NCBI GenBank assembly: GCA_028290595.1
Contig: JAQGJO010000344.1
Span: 1 to 5,504, forward strand
DNA: 5,504 bases
Direction: 5' to 3'
Source of the DNA: Hyphomicrobiales bacterium
Lineage (GTDB): Bacteria > Pseudomonadota > Alphaproteobacteria > Rhizobiales > Beijerinckiaceae
Part shown: positions 5,356 through 5,504 of the stretch, one piece after another
Layout: the number at the start of each line of letters is the position of its first letter
Position numbering within the stretch: position 1 is the stretch's first letter
Notes under the pieces: model-generated
What the model saw: the letters and a program-made list of their open reading frames with translations, nothing else
Told to the model about the DNA's origin: nothing
Database searches by the model: none
Position numbers and translations under genes: made by a program

Positions 5356-5504
5356 CACTCGTCCTCGATATTCTGGAAGCGCCATGGCGCCATGCGCCTC
5401 TCGAGCCATTTCAGAAACTCTACCGACGCGATGCCGCAGATGGCGAGAATGAAAACCGCGACCCAGAGGCCCGCCGTATCGAACACTTGCGCCGAGCGGA
5501 AAAT
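5355..5504 (-). CDS. ABC transporter permease, C-terminal fragment (window edge)
   Basis: On the - strand the frame is open from the window end to a TGA at 5357-5355, giving the last 49 residues of a membrane protein: FRSAQVFDTAGLWVAVFILA, then a hydrophobic span, then FLKWLERRMAPWRF and an acidic end NIEDE. The pattern of a final transmembrane helix followed by a LERR..PWR tail is characteristic of SsuC/TauC-type permeases (BPD_transp_1 family). The EAA coupling loop should lie further upstream, outside the window. The stop overlaps the ATPase start by one base (TGATG), which confirms the operon order permease, ATPase, binding protein. The frame is too short for a simple ORF list to flag but is well supported by context. 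Confidence 0.88.
   Translation of the reverse strand: MFRSAQVFDTAGLWVAVFILAICGIASVEFLKWLERRMAPWRFQNIEDE
5362..5366 (-). promoter_or_regulatory. Ribosome binding site of the ABC ATPase, inside the permease end
   Basis: GAGGA on the - strand lies 6 nt before ATG 5355, within the last codons of the permease. It supports ATG 5355 over the longer upstream frame and fits translational coupling through the TGATG overlap. Confidence 0.7.

Noticed and set aside
1..5504. A defence, toxin-antitoxin or other new multi-gene system
   Set aside because: All complete genes fall in known metabolic, hydrolase, membrane or transport families, with no effector, nuclease or regulator gene that would support such a system.

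Overview
The window is about 60% GC by eye. The dense gene packing, the protein families and the type of intergenic repeat suggest an alphaproteobacterium, most likely of the order Hyphomicrobiales (Rhizobiales). This placement is inference from sequence style; no rRNA or other marker gene is present. I see no tRNA, CRISPR array, transposase or phage gene.

Layout from left to right: (1) the 3' five-sixths of purB (adenylosuccinate lyase, + strand, cut by the left edge); (2) a 143-bp imperfect inverted repeat in the purB/HPP convergent gap; (3) a small HPP-family membrane protein on the - strand; (4) a short divergent promoter region; (5) a RBBP9/YdeN-type serine hydrolase on the + strand whose only plausible start codon is CTG, so a caller limited to ATG/GTG/TTG would cut it roughly in half; (6) a TctC/Bug-like periplasmic binding protein on the + strand, with a Shine-Dalgarno that can be buried in a GC-rich hairpin; (7) a second, 118-bp copy of the inverted repeat, again in a convergent gap; (8) a - strand operon for a NitT/TauT-type (SsuABC-like) ABC importer, transcribed permease (3' end only), ATPase, then binding protein.

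Functionally, purB is housekeeping purine synthesis. The other complete genes are uptake or envelope functions: an ABC importer of unknown small organic or anionic substrate, an orphan TctC-like binding protein without visible TctA/TctB, and an HPP membrane protein. The hydrolase and the TctC-like protein are 34 nt apart on one strand and may be co-transcribed. Nothing in the sequence shows that the two binding proteins work together, and they are transcribed towards each other.

I found no convincing new multi-gene system. The points most worth a second look are the CTG start, the two repeats at convergent gene ends (whose only left-arm difference within a 35-nt aligned stretch is matched by a compensating change across the arm's own stem), and the hairpin over the TctC-like ribosome binding site.
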